From Cognatundibacterium oligocarboniphilum (GTDB lineage: Bacteria; Pseudomonadota; Gammaproteobacteria; Burkholderiales; Burkholderiaceae_D): a DNA stretch of 64,000 bases. The notes beneath the pieces are model-generated. The model saw only the letters and a program-made list of their open reading frames with translations. It was not told the origin of the DNA and ran no database searches. Location of the stretch: the NCBI RefSeq assembly GCF_013377855.1, contig NZ_JABXYJ010000005.1:124001-188000 (forward strand), written 5' to 3'. A program made the position numbers and the translations under genes. Positions 28,388 to 37,403 of the stretch are shown here, in pieces. Each line of letters starts with the position of its first letter. Position 1 is the first letter of the stretch.

Positions 28388-28659
28388 ACCAGGGATGACT
28401 TATCCGTAAATTCTAATTCAACATACTGGGGGGAGTATGTGATCTAATCCCTTTTTTGATGAAGAGTATAGGCTTATTTTTAATGATTTCCCCCAAAAAA
28501 TGAAATTCTGCTGGGTGTATGCTATACATTTTTTTGGGTGCATATTTGACAAATCGGTCGGTGCACGGAAGTGATTCCGTTGCAGTGGCCGCGGATTGCG
28601 GGCGGTGTAACGACCTGCTTTCATGCGAGAATAGCGTGGCACTTATTCCAGGAGGAACA
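28388..28659 (+). promoter_or_regulatory. Long AT-rich leader before tupA-like gene, with two inverted repeats
   Basis: 272 bases without a gene. An inverted repeat ACATACT / AGTATGT around six G residues lies at 28421-28440. A second pairs CCCAAAAAATG (28492-28502) with CATTTTTTTGGG (28527-28538). Between about 28555 and 28640 the sequence becomes GC-rich with several short self-complementary stretches, and could be a structured 5' leader. A molybdenum- or tungsten-cofactor riboswitch is possible given the gene behind it, but I could not match the known consensus. Confidence 0.35.
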
Positions 28660-29463
28660 ATGAAAAAACTAATAGCTGCTGTCGCGGTATTGATCTTTTG
28701 CGTGCATCCGCTTATCCATGCTGAGGAAGTGTTGCGTTTATCCACAACGACCAGTACTGATAATTCTGGATTGCTGAAAGCCATTTTGCCGGAATTTGAG
28801 GCAAAAACGCATGTCAAGGTGCATGTGATTTCTGTCGGTACCGGCAAGGCGCTCGAGTTGGCAAAGAATGGCGATGTGGATGTGACTCTGGTGCATGCAC
28901 GTGCGGCAGAAGATAAATTTGTGGCAGAAGGTCACGGCATTAACCGCCGCGATGTGATGTACAACGACTTCATCATCGTCGGACCGGTATCCGATCCGGC
29001 AGGTCTGAAAGGCAGTAAGGATGTGATCGCGGCCTTGCGCAAACTGGCAGGGGCACAGGTCAAGTTCATCTCCCGCGGCGATAATTCCGGTACCGACCAG
29101 ATGGAGCAAGCATACTGGAAAGAGGCTGGTGTGAAGCCAGCTGGCGCATCATATATCTCCGCAGGTCTCGGTATGGGCGAGGTGCTGACGATGGCGGCGC
29201 AGATGCAGGCGTACACCCTGACTGACCGCGCTACTTACGGCGCGTATAAGGCCAAAACCGGTCTGGCAATTGAGGTCGAGGGTGATCCCAAAATGTTTAA
29301 TCCGTATGGCATCATCGCCGTGAATCCGGCTAAATATAAAGACATTAATATCCGTGGAGCGAATAGCCTGATCGAATGGATGACTTCGCCGGAAGGGCAG
29401 AAAAAAATTGCAGAATTTAAAGTGGATGGGCAGCAGTTATTTTTCCCCTCCTATAAAAAATAA
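28660..29463 (+). CDS. tupA: Tungstate/molybdate-type ABC transporter substrate-binding protein (TupA-like)
   Basis: Periplasmic oxyanion-binding protein. The 267-residue precursor starts at the ATG after AGGAGGAAC; the frame is open further upstream but lacks a better start. The signal peptide ends near LIHA-EE. The TTTSTDNSGLL opening and the SRGDNSGTDQMEQAYW block are characteristic of TupA/WtpA-like proteins, with conserved Ser/Thr that bind the oxyanion. The permease (tupB) and ATPase (tupC) genes that normally follow are absent; the next gene encodes an iron-sulfur subunit. Specificity for tungstate over molybdate is inferred from family similarity only. Confidence 0.88.
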   Translation: MKKLIAAVAVLIFCVHPLIHAEEVLRLSTTTSTDNSGLLKAILPEFEAKTHVKVHVISVGTGKALELAKNGDVDVTLVHARAAEDKFVAEGHGINRRDVMYNDFIIVGPVSDPAGLKGSKDVIAALRKLAGAQVKFISRGDNSGTDQMEQAYWKEAGVKPAGASYISAGLGMGEVLTMAAQMQAYTLTDRATYGAYKAKTGLAIEVEGDPKMFNPYGIIAVNPAKYKDINIRGANSLIEWMTSPEGQKKIAEFKVDGQQLFFPSYKK

Positions 29464-29510
29464 TTTAACTATTGCTCGTCGGGATATGCGCCCGGTGATG
29501 AAGAGATCTG

Positions 29511-29978
29511 ATGACAACCAATTTGCGGATTAATGATCAGACAGTCAGTTGTCGCTCTGAGTCTGATACCCCATTACTGTGGGTCTTGCGCGATGAACTT
29601 GGGCTTACCGGAACTAAATTCGGTTGTGGTGCTGCCTTATGTGGCGCTTGCACCGTCCATGTGGATGGCGTGCCTGTGCGCTCATGCCAGACGCCGGTCG
29701 CTTCTGTCGCAGATAAAAAAATCACGACGATTGAGCATCTGGAGAGCGCTTACGGCAAGGCTCTGCAGCGGGCATGGATGATTCATGACGTACCGCAGTG
29801 CGGATATTGCCAGTCTGGTCAGTTAATGAGCGCCGCAGCTTTACTGGCATCAAATTCTTCGCCGACTGATACGGATATCGACAACGCCATGAGCGGCAAT
29901 ATCTGTCGCTGTGGCACTTATCAGCGTATCCGCGAAGCGATCAAGACAGCTGCCGCTGATCTGCTAAAGCAACGTTGA
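29511..29978 (+). CDS. [2Fe-2S] subunit of a molybdenum hydroxylase (isoquinoline 1-oxidoreductase alpha / CoxS type)
   Basis: Electron-transfer subunit of the xanthine-oxidase family. The 155-residue protein has the plant-ferredoxin-type cluster site ([17 protein letters not shown] with a later Cys in VRSCQTP) and the second site in the helical domain (CGYCQSGQL and CRCGTY). All eight cluster cysteines are present. The gene for the large molybdopterin subunit normally follows directly, but here dcd follows after 167 bases on the same strand. Its proximity to a tungstate/molybdate-binding protein gene suggests a common metal theme. Confidence 0.92.
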   Translation: MTTNLRINDQTVSCRSESDTPLLWVLRDELGLTGTKFGCGAALCGACTVHVDGVPVRSCQTPVASVADKKITTIEHLESAYGKALQRAWMIHDVPQCGYCQSGQLMSAAALLASNSSPTDTDIDNAMSGNICRCGTYQRIREAIKTAAADLLKQR

Positions 29979-30145
29979 TTTTGATTTGCATCAGTTATAT
30001 CTGAAAAGGGTGTTGTCATTTCCGGACGCCGGCAGATCGTTGCAACAAGCAGAGACCGCTTTTGCGTGGATGTTTGTGCAATTTGCTCATTACAGTGTTT
30101 GTTTTCGCGTAAAATTCTCCCCACTATTTCTGGCAGGAGAATTGC

Positions 30146-30712
30146 ATGAGCATCAAATCGGATAAATGGATACGCCGCATGGCGGAACAGCACGGTATGA
30201 TTTCGCCGTTTGAGCCGGGACAAGTGCGTACCCGCGATGGCCAGCGCATTGTCAGTTATGGCACATCGTCTTATGGTTACGATATCCGCTGTGCTGATGA
30301 ATTCAAGATTTTCACCAATATCAACAGCACGATTGTTGACCCTAAAAATTTCGACGAAAAGTCATTTGTCGATTTCAAAGGGGATGTCTGCATCATTCCG
30401 CCGAATTCATTCGCTCTGGCCAGGACGATGGAGTATTTCCGGATACCGCGCAGTGTGCTGACGATCTGTCTCGGCAAGTCAACTTACGCCCGTTGCGGCA
30501 TTATTGTGAATGTGACGCCGTTTGAACCCGAGTGGGAAGGATACGTCACGCTGGAATTCTCAAATACGACACCGCTGCCGGCCAAGATTTATGCCGGCGA
30601 AGGTTGTGCGCAAGTGTTATTTTTTGAGAGTGATGAAGTGTGCGAAACGTCTTACAAAGACCGTGGTGGTAAATATCAGGGACAGCACGGTGTGACTCTG
30701 CCAAAAACCTGA
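30146..30712 (+). CDS. dcd: dCTP deaminase
   Basis: Converts dCTP to dUTP for thymidylate supply. The 188-residue product has the trimeric dUTPase-fold family motifs: [18 protein letters not shown], then [23 protein letters not shown] with the catalytic Glu, then [12 protein letters not shown] and a C-terminal [25 protein letters not shown] precedes the ATG. A bidirectional terminator follows. It complements thyA and folA at 35.9-37.2 kb in dTMP synthesis, though they are not co-transcribed. Confidence 0.97.
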   Translation: MSIKSDKWIRRMAEQHGMISPFEPGQVRTRDGQRIVSYGTSSYGYDIRCADEFKIFTNINSTIVDPKNFDEKSFVDFKGDVCIIPPNSFALARTMEYFRIPRSVLTICLGKSTYARCGIIVNVTPFEPEWEGYVTLEFSNTTPLPAKIYAGEGCAQVLFFESDEVCETSYKDRGGKYQGQHGVTLPKT

Positions 30713-30734
30713 ACATAATCCAAAGCCACAGCGT

Positions 30735-30767
30735 AAAAAAAAGCAGATTCACTGAATCTGCTTTTTT
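30735..30767. terminator. Bidirectional terminator between dcd and the PilZ gene
   Basis: AAAAGCAGATTC, a 3-base loop, GAATCTGCTTTTTT: a perfect stem bounded by an A-run and a T-run. It serves dcd (+) and the convergent gene at 30825 (-). Confidence 0.9.
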
Positions 30768-30824
30768 ATTGAAGCAATAAGACGTCGCAGATGGTCATGC
30801 ATTATGGACTTTGTTTATGCTATT

Positions 30825-31742
30825 TCAGTCTTTTTCTGCTAAGGTTTGATGCACGAAAGCGGAGAGCACTAAACGGGATTGCGGTGTCAGATTAACAAAT
30901 TCAAAACCATGCCGGAATTCTTCGCCATTCTCGGTTTCTGCTACGGATCGTAAAATCGTATCCAGTACCAAGTATTCGTCGTTTCCGGCGGCGTGAACTT
31001 TAAATTTGATGACTCCGACATCCCCTTTATTGCCAATCTGCTTTTTCAGAATACCCGAAGCTCCACCCATACTCAGGTCGCCAAGTGTGGCAGCAGCAGT
31101 GATATCTGAGTTTTTCATGGAAACAGACGCAATGATTTTAACGGCAGCTCTTGCTCCCTGGCGAATTGTGGTGGAGCGCACCTGTTTCGGGTAACTCAGA
31201 TGCAGGTAGGCATGCGGTGAGTAGATATATTTAACGAGCGTGGCAGCAAAGGCATAAGCTTTTTTCCCGGGAAAAGCACGAATGATAAATGCCTGCCCTT
31301 CACGAATTAATTCTGCTTTACCGTTAATCACCGGAGCCGTCACCAGCAGTGTTTTATTTTTAATAAAACCAATTAGACGAACGGTATAGCGTGCTGCGGA
31401 CTGATCGTGAGTCTGCAGGTAAAAAACCTCTCCGACTGTCCAGCGCACGCTATCGAGCTCAACGATGCTTTCTTTGTTCAGGTCAGTCGGAGGCGCAGAT
31501 TCTTCTGTGGATGATTTTGAGAGTGTTTCTGAGGCAGACAGCTTTGAAGGGATACTGTCCCAGAGATGGTTCGCATTGCAGTACCCGACTTCCATCAGAT
31601 GTTCCAGTTGCTGTTGGTCTTTAATTTTCAGCCCTGCATTAAGCAACAGGCAGCCATCCTGACTATAAATCGGCCAGTTGATAGTTTCTCCGACGCTGAT
31701 TTCCGTTTTTCTCAGCGGCATTAGACCTTGCACTTCACTCAT
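30825..31742 (-). CDS. PilZ-domain protein, YcgR-like flagellar brake candidate
   Basis: Likely cyclic-di-GMP receptor. The 305-residue soluble protein has an N-terminal segment (VGETINWPIYSQDGCLLLNA), a YcgR-N-like beta domain (about 105-180, VGEVFYLQTHD, LLVTAPVINGKAELI), and a C-terminal PilZ domain (about 190-300). The PilZ signature residues are IRQGARAAV (RxxxR) and DLSMGGASG (D-x-S-x-x-G). The window holds a complete set of axial flagellar genes, so a motility brake role is plausible. A direct tie is not shown, because no sigma-28 site was seen upstream. Confidence 0.8.
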   Translation of the reverse strand: MSEVQGLMPLRKTEISVGETINWPIYSQDGCLLLNAGLKIKDQQQLEHLMEVGYCNANHLWDSIPSKLSASETLSKSSTEESAPPTDLNKESIVELDSVRWTVGEVFYLQTHDQSAARYTVRLIGFIKNKTLLVTAPVINGKAELIREGQAFIIRAFPGKKAYAFAATLVKYIYSPHAYLHLSYPKQVRSTTIRQGARAAVKIIASVSMKNSDITAAATLGDLSMGGASGILKKQIGNKGDVGVIKFKVHAAGNDEYLVLDTILRSVAETENGEEFRHGFEFVNLTPQSRLVLSAFVHQTLAEKD

Positions 31743-31880
31743 GTATTTTCCGTATAAATATCCGGCAACTACCTTGTTCAGGAAATGGTATTCTGATCAT
31801 GTATTCGCCTGATGTTACTGCTTTTTTGCTGCAAGCAGCAAGTGCTCAGCTGATTTCAGACAAAATGTTTACAATAATTA

Positions 31881-31918
31881 AAAAATCCCTGACAGACGGT
31901 TGTCTTCAGGGATTTTTT
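31881..31918. terminator. Rho-independent terminator after the amino-acid decarboxylase gene
   Basis: AAAAATCCCTGA and TCAGGGATTTTTT form a 12-bp stem with a 13-base loop. On the minus strand it follows the decarboxylase stop by about 30 bases; the symmetric A- and T-runs make it usable in both directions. Confidence 0.9.
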
Positions 31919-31944
31919 AGATGAGGACTTCGCGATCGGAGTTT

Positions 31945-34215
31945 TTATTTTCCCGCTTCTGCAGCCTGTTTGACGCAATCGACAAAATATCCACGTTTCC
32001 CATCTAGCTCAGCTTTGACCAAGCCATGGCAATCTGTTTCAAAGCCCGGAAATTTTTCGTTAAAATCCCGCACGAAACGCAGGTAATCGACGATCGTCCG
32101 GTTAAAACGTTCCCCCGGAATTAACAGAGGAATACCTGGTGGGTAGGGCGTCAGCAGAATTGCAGTGACCCGGCCTTCCAGCTCATCAATCGATACACGT
32201 TCAATTTCTCGATGCGCCATCATGGCGAATGCGTCAGATGGTTTCATGGCGGGCTGCATGTCGGACAAATACATTTCAGTTGTTAGTCGAGCAACGTCGT
32301 GTCCTTTATAGGCTTCATGGATGCCCTGGCACAGATCTTTCAGACCAACACCTTCGTAACGTGGATTGGCGGCTGCAAATTCGGGCAAAATACGCCACAT
32401 CGGCTGATTTTTATCGTAATCGTCCTTGAATTGCTGCAAAGCGGTTAGCAATGTATTCCAACGGCCTTTGGTAATGCCGATCGTAAACATGATGAAGAAG
32501 GAATACAGACCGCATTTTTCTACAATCACGCCATGCTCAGCCAGATACTTGGTCACAATTGATGCCGGGATGCCTGTTTCACCGAACTTACCTTCGAGAG
32601 ACAGGCCGGGAGTAACGATGGTTGCCTTGATCGGATCCAGCATGTTGAAGCCAGAGGCCAGTTTGCCAAAACCGTGCCAGTCGTCTTCGGCACGGATGAC
32701 CCAATCTTCTCTGGAGCCAACGCCGTCTGCGGCGAATTCTTCCGGTCCCCAGACCTGAAACCACCAGTCCTGACCCCATTCCTGATCGACCTTGCGCATG
32801 GCACGGCGGAAGTCCAGCGCTTCCAGAATCGACTCTTCGACCAGAGCTTCCCCACCAGGCGCTTCCATCATGGCTGCAGCGACGTCGCATGATGCAATGA
32901 TCGAATATTGCGGAGAAGTAGACGTATGCATCAGGTAGGCTTCATTGAAGCTGTCTTTATCCAGCTTCACAGTTTCCGATTCGCGCACCAGGATCTGGGA
33001 CGCCTGGGAAATACCAGCCAGCAGTTTGTGCGTGGATTGGGTTGAGAAAATCATGGATTTTTTTGCTCTTGGCCGGTCTTTGCCAATGGCATGCATATCC
33101 TGATAGAAGGGGTGGAAGGTGGCATGTGGCAACCATGCTTCGTCAAAGTGCAGGGTGTCAATTTCGCCATCCAGCATGTTTTTTAATACTTCAACGTTGT
33201 ACAGCACGCCATCATAGGTCGATTGTGTAATCGTCAGAATTCGGGGTTTTTTGTTTTTTGCTTCGCGCGCAAATGGATTAGCTTCGATTTTTTTGCGAAT
33301 GCTTTCCATACTGAATTCTTCCAGCGGAATAGGGCCGATGATGCCAAGATGATTCCGGGTAGGCATTAAAAATACCGGAATTGCGCCGCACATGATGATG
33401 GAGTGCAGTATGGATTTATGGCAGTTGCGGTCGACCACGACGATGTCGCCTGGCGCTACGGTGGAATGCCAGACCATCTTATTCGAAGTCGATGTGCCGT
33501 TAGTGACGAAGTAGCAGTGATCTGCATTAAAAATACGTGCCGCGTTACGTTCTGAGGCGGCTACCGGACCGGTATGGTCAAGTAACTGTCCGAGTTCTTC
33601 TACCGCGTTACAGACGTCGGCACGTAACATGTTCTCACCAAAAAACTGGTGAAACATCTGACCGATCGGTGACTTCAGAAAAGCCACGCCGCCGGAGTGC
33701 CCAGGGCAATGCCAGGAGTAAGAGCCATCGTTGGCATAGTGCACCAGCGCGCGGAAAAATGGCGGTGCCAGACTGTCGAGATAGGATTTTGCTTCCCGGA
33801 TGATATGACGTGCAACGAATTCAGGAGTGTCTTCAAACATGTGAATGAAGCCATGCAGTTCACGCAGGATATCATTCGGAATGTGGCGTGAGGTCCGTGT
33901 TTCACCATACAGATAAATCGGGATATCTGCATTTTTATACCGGATTTCCTCTACAAAAGCGCGTAATGATTTCAGTGCGTAATCAGTCTCTTCATCGCTG
34001 CCATCACCGAATTCTTCGTCATCAATCGACAGAATAAATGCTGATGCACGCGATTGTTGTTGAGCGAACTGAGACAGGTCGCCGTAGCTGGTCACGCCGA
34101 GGACTTCCATGCCTTCTGATTCGATAGCGTCTGCGAGCGCACGGATCCCCAGGCCGGAGGTATTTTCGGAACGGAAATCTTCGTCAATGATGACAATGGG
34201 GAAGCGGAATTTCAT
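31945..34215 (-). CDS. Biodegradative-type lysine/arginine/ornithine decarboxylase
   Basis: PLP-dependent fold-type I decarboxylase that forms a polyamine from a basic amino acid and uses up a proton. The 756-residue product has an N-terminal receiver-like wing domain (about 1-130), the PLP core with STQSTHKLLAG (Schiff-base Lys397) and the substrate motif WHCPGHSGG, and a C-terminal domain. I use the ATG at 34215, 6 bases after GGAG; an upstream TTG would add four residues. Which amino acid is used cannot be decided here; arginine and lysine are both possible. It is monocistronic with its own terminator. Confidence 0.9.
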   Translation of the reverse strand: MKFRFPIVIIDEDFRSENTSGLGIRALADAIESEGMEVLGVTSYGDLSQFAQQQSRASAFILSIDDEEFGDGSDEETDYALKSLRAFVEEIRYKNADIPIYLYGETRTSRHIPNDILRELHGFIHMFEDTPEFVARHIIREAKSYLDSLAPPFFRALVHYANDGSYSWHCPGHSGGVAFLKSPIGQMFHQFFGENMLRADVCNAVEELGQLLDHTGPVAASERNAARIFNADHCYFVTNGTSTSNKMVWHSTVAPGDIVVVDRNCHKSILHSIIMCGAIPVFLMPTRNHLGIIGPIPLEEFSMESIRKKIEANPFAREAKNKKPRILTITQSTYDGVLYNVEVLKNMLDGEIDTLHFDEAWLPHATFHPFYQDMHAIGKDRPRAKKSMIFSTQSTHKLLAGISQASQILVRESETVKLDKDSFNEAYLMHTSTSPQYSIIASCDVAAAMMEAPGGEALVEESILEALDFRRAMRKVDQEWGQDWWFQVWGPEEFAADGVGSREDWVIRAEDDWHGFGKLASGFNMLDPIKATIVTPGLSLEGKFGETGIPASIVTKYLAEHGVIVEKCGLYSFFIMFTIGITKGRWNTLLTALQQFKDDYDKNQPMWRILPEFAAANPRYEGVGLKDLCQGIHEAYKGHDVARLTTEMYLSDMQPAMKPSDAFAMMAHREIERVSIDELEGRVTAILLTPYPPGIPLLIPGERFNRTIVDYLRFVRDFNEKFPGFETDCHGLVKAELDGKRGYFVDCVKQAAEAGK

Positions 34216-34467
34216 GGAAGTCTCCAAAAAACGTCGTACAAGGGAGACGCCTGGGCAAGTTTGGTAACCGCTTGCGCGCCGAAAAATTCAAAGAGCGAAT
34301 TCTCTCAGATATGTGAGGGATAATGTAGAAAAAAAGAGTGAATTTTCAGGATTTCCTGCATATTTCATCGGATGGTCATGAAGTGCCAGGTGAAGATGAA
34401 AAGTGGCGGGGCGGGGGAATGTGTCAGATTGAATTTCTGGTAATGCGGAATATTTGAGGTGACATGC

Positions 34468-34499
34468 AAAAAAGGGCATAGTTTGCACTGTGCCCTTTT
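34468..34499 (-). terminator. Rho-independent terminator of the MipA-like gene
   Basis: AAAAGGGCA, loop, TGCCCTTTT: a stem with A- and T-runs just after the minus-strand stop at 34534. The remaining bases from here to the decarboxylase start (34216-34467) hold its promoter; I see no gene there. Confidence 0.85.
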
Positions 34500-34533
34500 G
34501 TTGCTGGTTACTGATCTGGTCAGTCGCGTCGGA

Positions 34534-35322
34534 TCAGAACCGGTAGCTGGCAGCCGAATAGACGGTGACCGGAGTCCTGTCAAATACAAACGGACTCTTG
34601 GCGGCGTCCCCTGACAGTCGACTAATGGATGCACCGGTCGTGAGAGACCAGTTGGTATCGATATTCCAATGCCAGCTGGCATGCAGACGAATGTCGGTCA
34701 GTCCTGCTGTTGGTGTGTATTGCGCATATCCACTGGCAAGGGATTGCTGTGGTGTGACACCGAAATACGATTGCTGATATGCGCTGTTAGCCCAGTTTGC
34801 ACCAATCGTGGCAGAGAGCCTGTGCTGACTGTTGAGCGCGGTGGAAATGCGGCCGCCAAGGCTGATCTGCAGTCCGTTATGGTCGATCCCTGATCCATAC
34901 CGTAAGGATGACAACAGGGAATAATTCGGTGTAAACGAGTAATTCAGGAAAGCACCGGGTTCCAGTGCGGTATTCACATCGCCTAACCCGTGTAATTTAG
35001 TCGAACGTGATTCGTCGCGCGCAGCCTCAAGCGACATGCGCAGACCATACTGCAGCCCTTGGATTTTGGAAAAGTTATAACCTAAACCATTAACCGCACT
35101 GAAAAAAGCACCGTTTTTCCATTGCCCATCAAATAATGGATAAGCAGTAACACGATGCTCGTCCGAGCCTTTGTACTTGGGCAGATAGAGTGCTGCTGCA
35201 CCTAAGGAAAAATTTACGTCTTTTGGCAGATAGTATTCTGGAACAATTTGCACAAAATCGGCTGTCTGAGCTTGCGCCGTCACTGCACCTGCGAGCAGCA
35301 GGATACCGAGAAGTCGTTTCAT
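34534..35322 (-). CDS. MipA/OmpV-family outer-membrane protein
   Basis: The 262-residue precursor has a signal peptide (MKRLLGILLLAGAVTAQAQ) and an outer-membrane beta-barrel body ending in phenylalanine (YSAASYRF), the usual insertion signal. The YLPKYKGSDEHRVTAYPLFD segment is the hallmark of MipA/OmpV proteins, a family linked to murein-synthesising complexes and to antimicrobial or osmotic responses. It lies 14 bases downstream of the DUF4337 gene on the same strand, so the two may be co-transcribed. Confidence 0.9.
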   Translation of the reverse strand: MKRLLGILLLAGAVTAQAQTADFVQIVPEYYLPKDVNFSLGAAALYLPKYKGSDEHRVTAYPLFDGQWKNGAFFSAVNGLGYNFSKIQGLQYGLRMSLEAARDESRSTKLHGLGDVNTALEPGAFLNYSFTPNYSLLSSLRYGSGIDHNGLQISLGGRISTALNSQHRLSATIGANWANSAYQQSYFGVTPQQSLASGYAQYTPTAGLTDIRLHASWHWNIDTNWSLTTGASISRLSGDAAKSPFVFDRTPVTVYSAASYRF

Positions 35323-35336
35323 ATTAATCTCTCAAA

Positions 35337-35909
35337 TCAGATGTGTAGCCAGGCGAGCCCGGCCAGTATAACGCCAATACCGGCCACGCCATATGAAGCA
35401 TATTGCAACCATTTCTTTTTTGTTAATAAAGTAATGGCCGCGAGAGAAATGGCAATTTGTACCGCCGTCATCGCCTGTGCCCAGCGATGATGCTGATGCA
35501 TGGCTTCTTCGGACTTGTGATCCCACTCTCTGGATTCGGCCTCGAGCTTTTCGGCATCCTGCTTGATTTGCTCTTTTTCACTTTCGTAACGGGCGATCTT
35601 GGCTTTGTATTTTTCCTCATCTGCCCCGGGCAGAATCAGCGCCAGCTCTGCCAGATTCTGCTTATTCGACTTTGATTGATAAAAATTCCATTGGTTCGCT
35701 GCCGCGGTCTTTTTGATGGAGGCCTCATTTTTATACATAGCCGCATTATTTTGGGTCGCGCCGCCTTCGTAGCCAAACAGCGCGCCGACTGTTGCCATGA
35801 TGGCGGTCATCACCGCGATGCGGCTGGCGAACTCATCGCCGCCATGTTCTGCCACATGTTCAAGTTCATGATCGTGTGGGCCATGCACGTGAAAGCCTTC
35901 AGATGACAT
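35337..35909 (-). CDS. DUF4337-type membrane protein
   Basis: 190 residues from the ATG at 35909, which has AAGGA at good spacing; an upstream TTG start is less likely. A His-rich N-terminus (HVHGPHDHELEHVAEHGG) leads into a membrane segment (IAVMTAIMATVGALFGYEGG). A long charged coiled coil follows (about residues 75-135) and two C-terminal membrane segments. This layout matches DUF4337. Function is unknown; the coiled coil would face the same side as both loops. It neighbours folA upstream and mipA-like downstream. Confidence 0.8.
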   Translation of the reverse strand: MSSEGFHVHGPHDHELEHVAEHGGDEFASRIAVMTAIMATVGALFGYEGGATQNNAAMYKNEASIKKTAAANQWNFYQSKSNKQNLAELALILPGADEEKYKAKIARYESEKEQIKQDAEKLEAESREWDHKSEEAMHQHHRWAQAMTAVQIAISLAAITLLTKKKWLQYASYGVAGIGVILAGLAWLHI

Positions 35910-35918
35910 AAGCAATCC

Positions 35919-36401
35919 TTAAATTTTTTCGTAAGTAACAAAATCGTAATGTAGTTGCCGAGGTTCGGAATAATGAGATTCTCTACTGATTTCTTTCCAT
36001 TGTGTTGGTTCAATATAAGGGAAGAATGCATCACAGGGGAATTCCTGTTGTATTTCTGTGACGATCAATTGATTAGCCAGTGGCATCGCCTGAGCGTATA
36101 TTTGGGCGCCGCCAATAACAAAAGCGGATTGTGCTGCCAGCGCTTTTTGTGCAGCTTCGAGCGAAGGAAATACTTCGGTACCTTCATGTTGCCATGTTGC
36201 GTTGCGGCTGATGATGATATTGCGCCGGTTTGGAAGCGGACGGCCAATGGACTCAAAAGTTTTTCTTCCCATAATGATCGGATGACCGCTGGTCATTTTT
36301 TTAAAATGTGCCAGATCTTCTGGTAAGTGCCAGGGCAGGGTATTGTTGATACCGATGCCAGCGCGTTTATCCGTCGCAACGATAATAGTCAAAGAAGACA
36401 T
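35919..36401 (-). CDS. folA: Dihydrofolate reductase
   Basis: NADPH-dependent reduction of dihydrofolate to tetrahydrofolate. The 160-residue product has the full bacterial chromosomal DHFR layout: AGIGINNTLPWHLPEDLAHFK with catalytic acidic residue, GHPIIMGRKTFESIGRPLPNR, and FVIGGAQIYAQAMP. It lies 14 bases after thyA, so the two form the common thyA-folA operon. Nothing suggests a trimethoprim-resistance variant. Confidence 0.97.
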   Translation of the reverse strand: MSSLTIIVATDKRAGIGINNTLPWHLPEDLAHFKKMTSGHPIIMGRKTFESIGRPLPNRRNIIISRNATWQHEGTEVFPSLEAAQKALAAQSAFVIGGAQIYAQAMPLANQLIVTEIQQEFPCDAFFPYIEPTQWKEISRESHYSEPRQLHYDFVTYEKI

Positions 36402-36415
36402 GTTGATGACATTTC

Positions 36416-37210
36416 CTATACGGCGACTGGCGCTTTGATATGTGGATGAAATTCATAATTAATGAACTCAAAATCTTCAAAGCGGTAATCAAATACAGAT
36501 CCGGGATGGCGGAGAATCCGTAACTGCGGCAAAGGCAGCGGTGTGCGCGATAGTTGTTCTTCGACCTGTTGCAAGTGATTGGAGTACAAGTGGCAGTCTC
36601 CGCCTGTCCAGATGAACTCTCCCACATCCAGCCCGGTTTGCTGAGCAATCATATGGGTCAGCAAGGCATATGAAGCAATATTAAACGGAACACCAAGGAA
36701 AATATCAGCACTGCGCTGATAAAGCTGACAGGATAATTTTCCATCTGCGACATAAAATTGAAAAAGGGCATGACATGGCGGCAGTTTCATCTGTGGAATA
36801 TCGGCTACGTTCCATGCTGAAACGATCATGCGTCTTGAATCCGGGTTGTTGCGGATCTGGTCGATCAGCTGTGCGATCTGATCAATATGCTGACCATCCG
36901 GTGTTGGCCAGTTACGCCACTGTGAGCCATAAACTGGCCCCAGGTTACCGTTTTCATCAGCCCACTCATCCCAGATTGAAACGCCGTTATCTTTCAGGTA
37001 TTGAATATTGGTCGAGCCAGCCAGAAACCAGATCAATTCATGGATAATCGATTTCAAATGTAGTTTTTTAGTGGTGATCAGCGGAAAACCTTGCTGCAGA
37101 TCGAAGCGCATCTGATAACCGAATACCGAAATAGTGCCGGTTCCTGTCCGGTCGGTCTTTATTGTGCCGTGATCCCGCACATGCCGCATGAAGTCGAGGT
37201 ATTGGCGCAT
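36416..37210 (-). CDS. thyA: Thymidylate synthase
   Basis: Methylates dUMP to dTMP using methylenetetrahydrofolate. From the ATG at 37210 the product is 264 residues, the same length as the E. coli enzyme; the frame stays open 14 codons upstream but that extension is not family-like. The dUMP/active-site motif [17 protein letters not shown] near the N-terminus, and the dUMP-binding [17 protein letters not shown] are all present. Located directly before folA, which regenerates its cofactor. Confidence 0.98.
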   Translation of the reverse strand: MRQYLDFMRHVRDHGTIKTDRTGTGTISVFGYQMRFDLQQGFPLITTKKLHLKSIIHELIWFLAGSTNIQYLKDNGVSIWDEWADENGNLGPVYGSQWRNWPTPDGQHIDQIAQLIDQIRNNPDSRRMIVSAWNVADIPQMKLPPCHALFQFYVADGKLSCQLYQRSADIFLGVPFNIASYALLTHMIAQQTGLDVGEFIWTGGDCHLYSNHLQQVEEQLSRTPLPLPQLRILRHPGSVFDYRFEDFEFINYEFHPHIKAPVAV

Positions 37211-37403
37211 AAATGAAGATGTGAGAAGTAGTGGTGCGTAGTATACCAGCAAGCTGCGCCGGCATTTTCGGATTAGGAGTTGTTTGAGAGTAAATTTTTC
37301 AAATCCGGGCTATCATTTGTTTTTTTGCTTTTAATCCAAAAAACAATTCAGGAATTTCGGAATATTGAATTTTCTGTTGAACGATTTTGTCGGGAATATA
37401 TGC

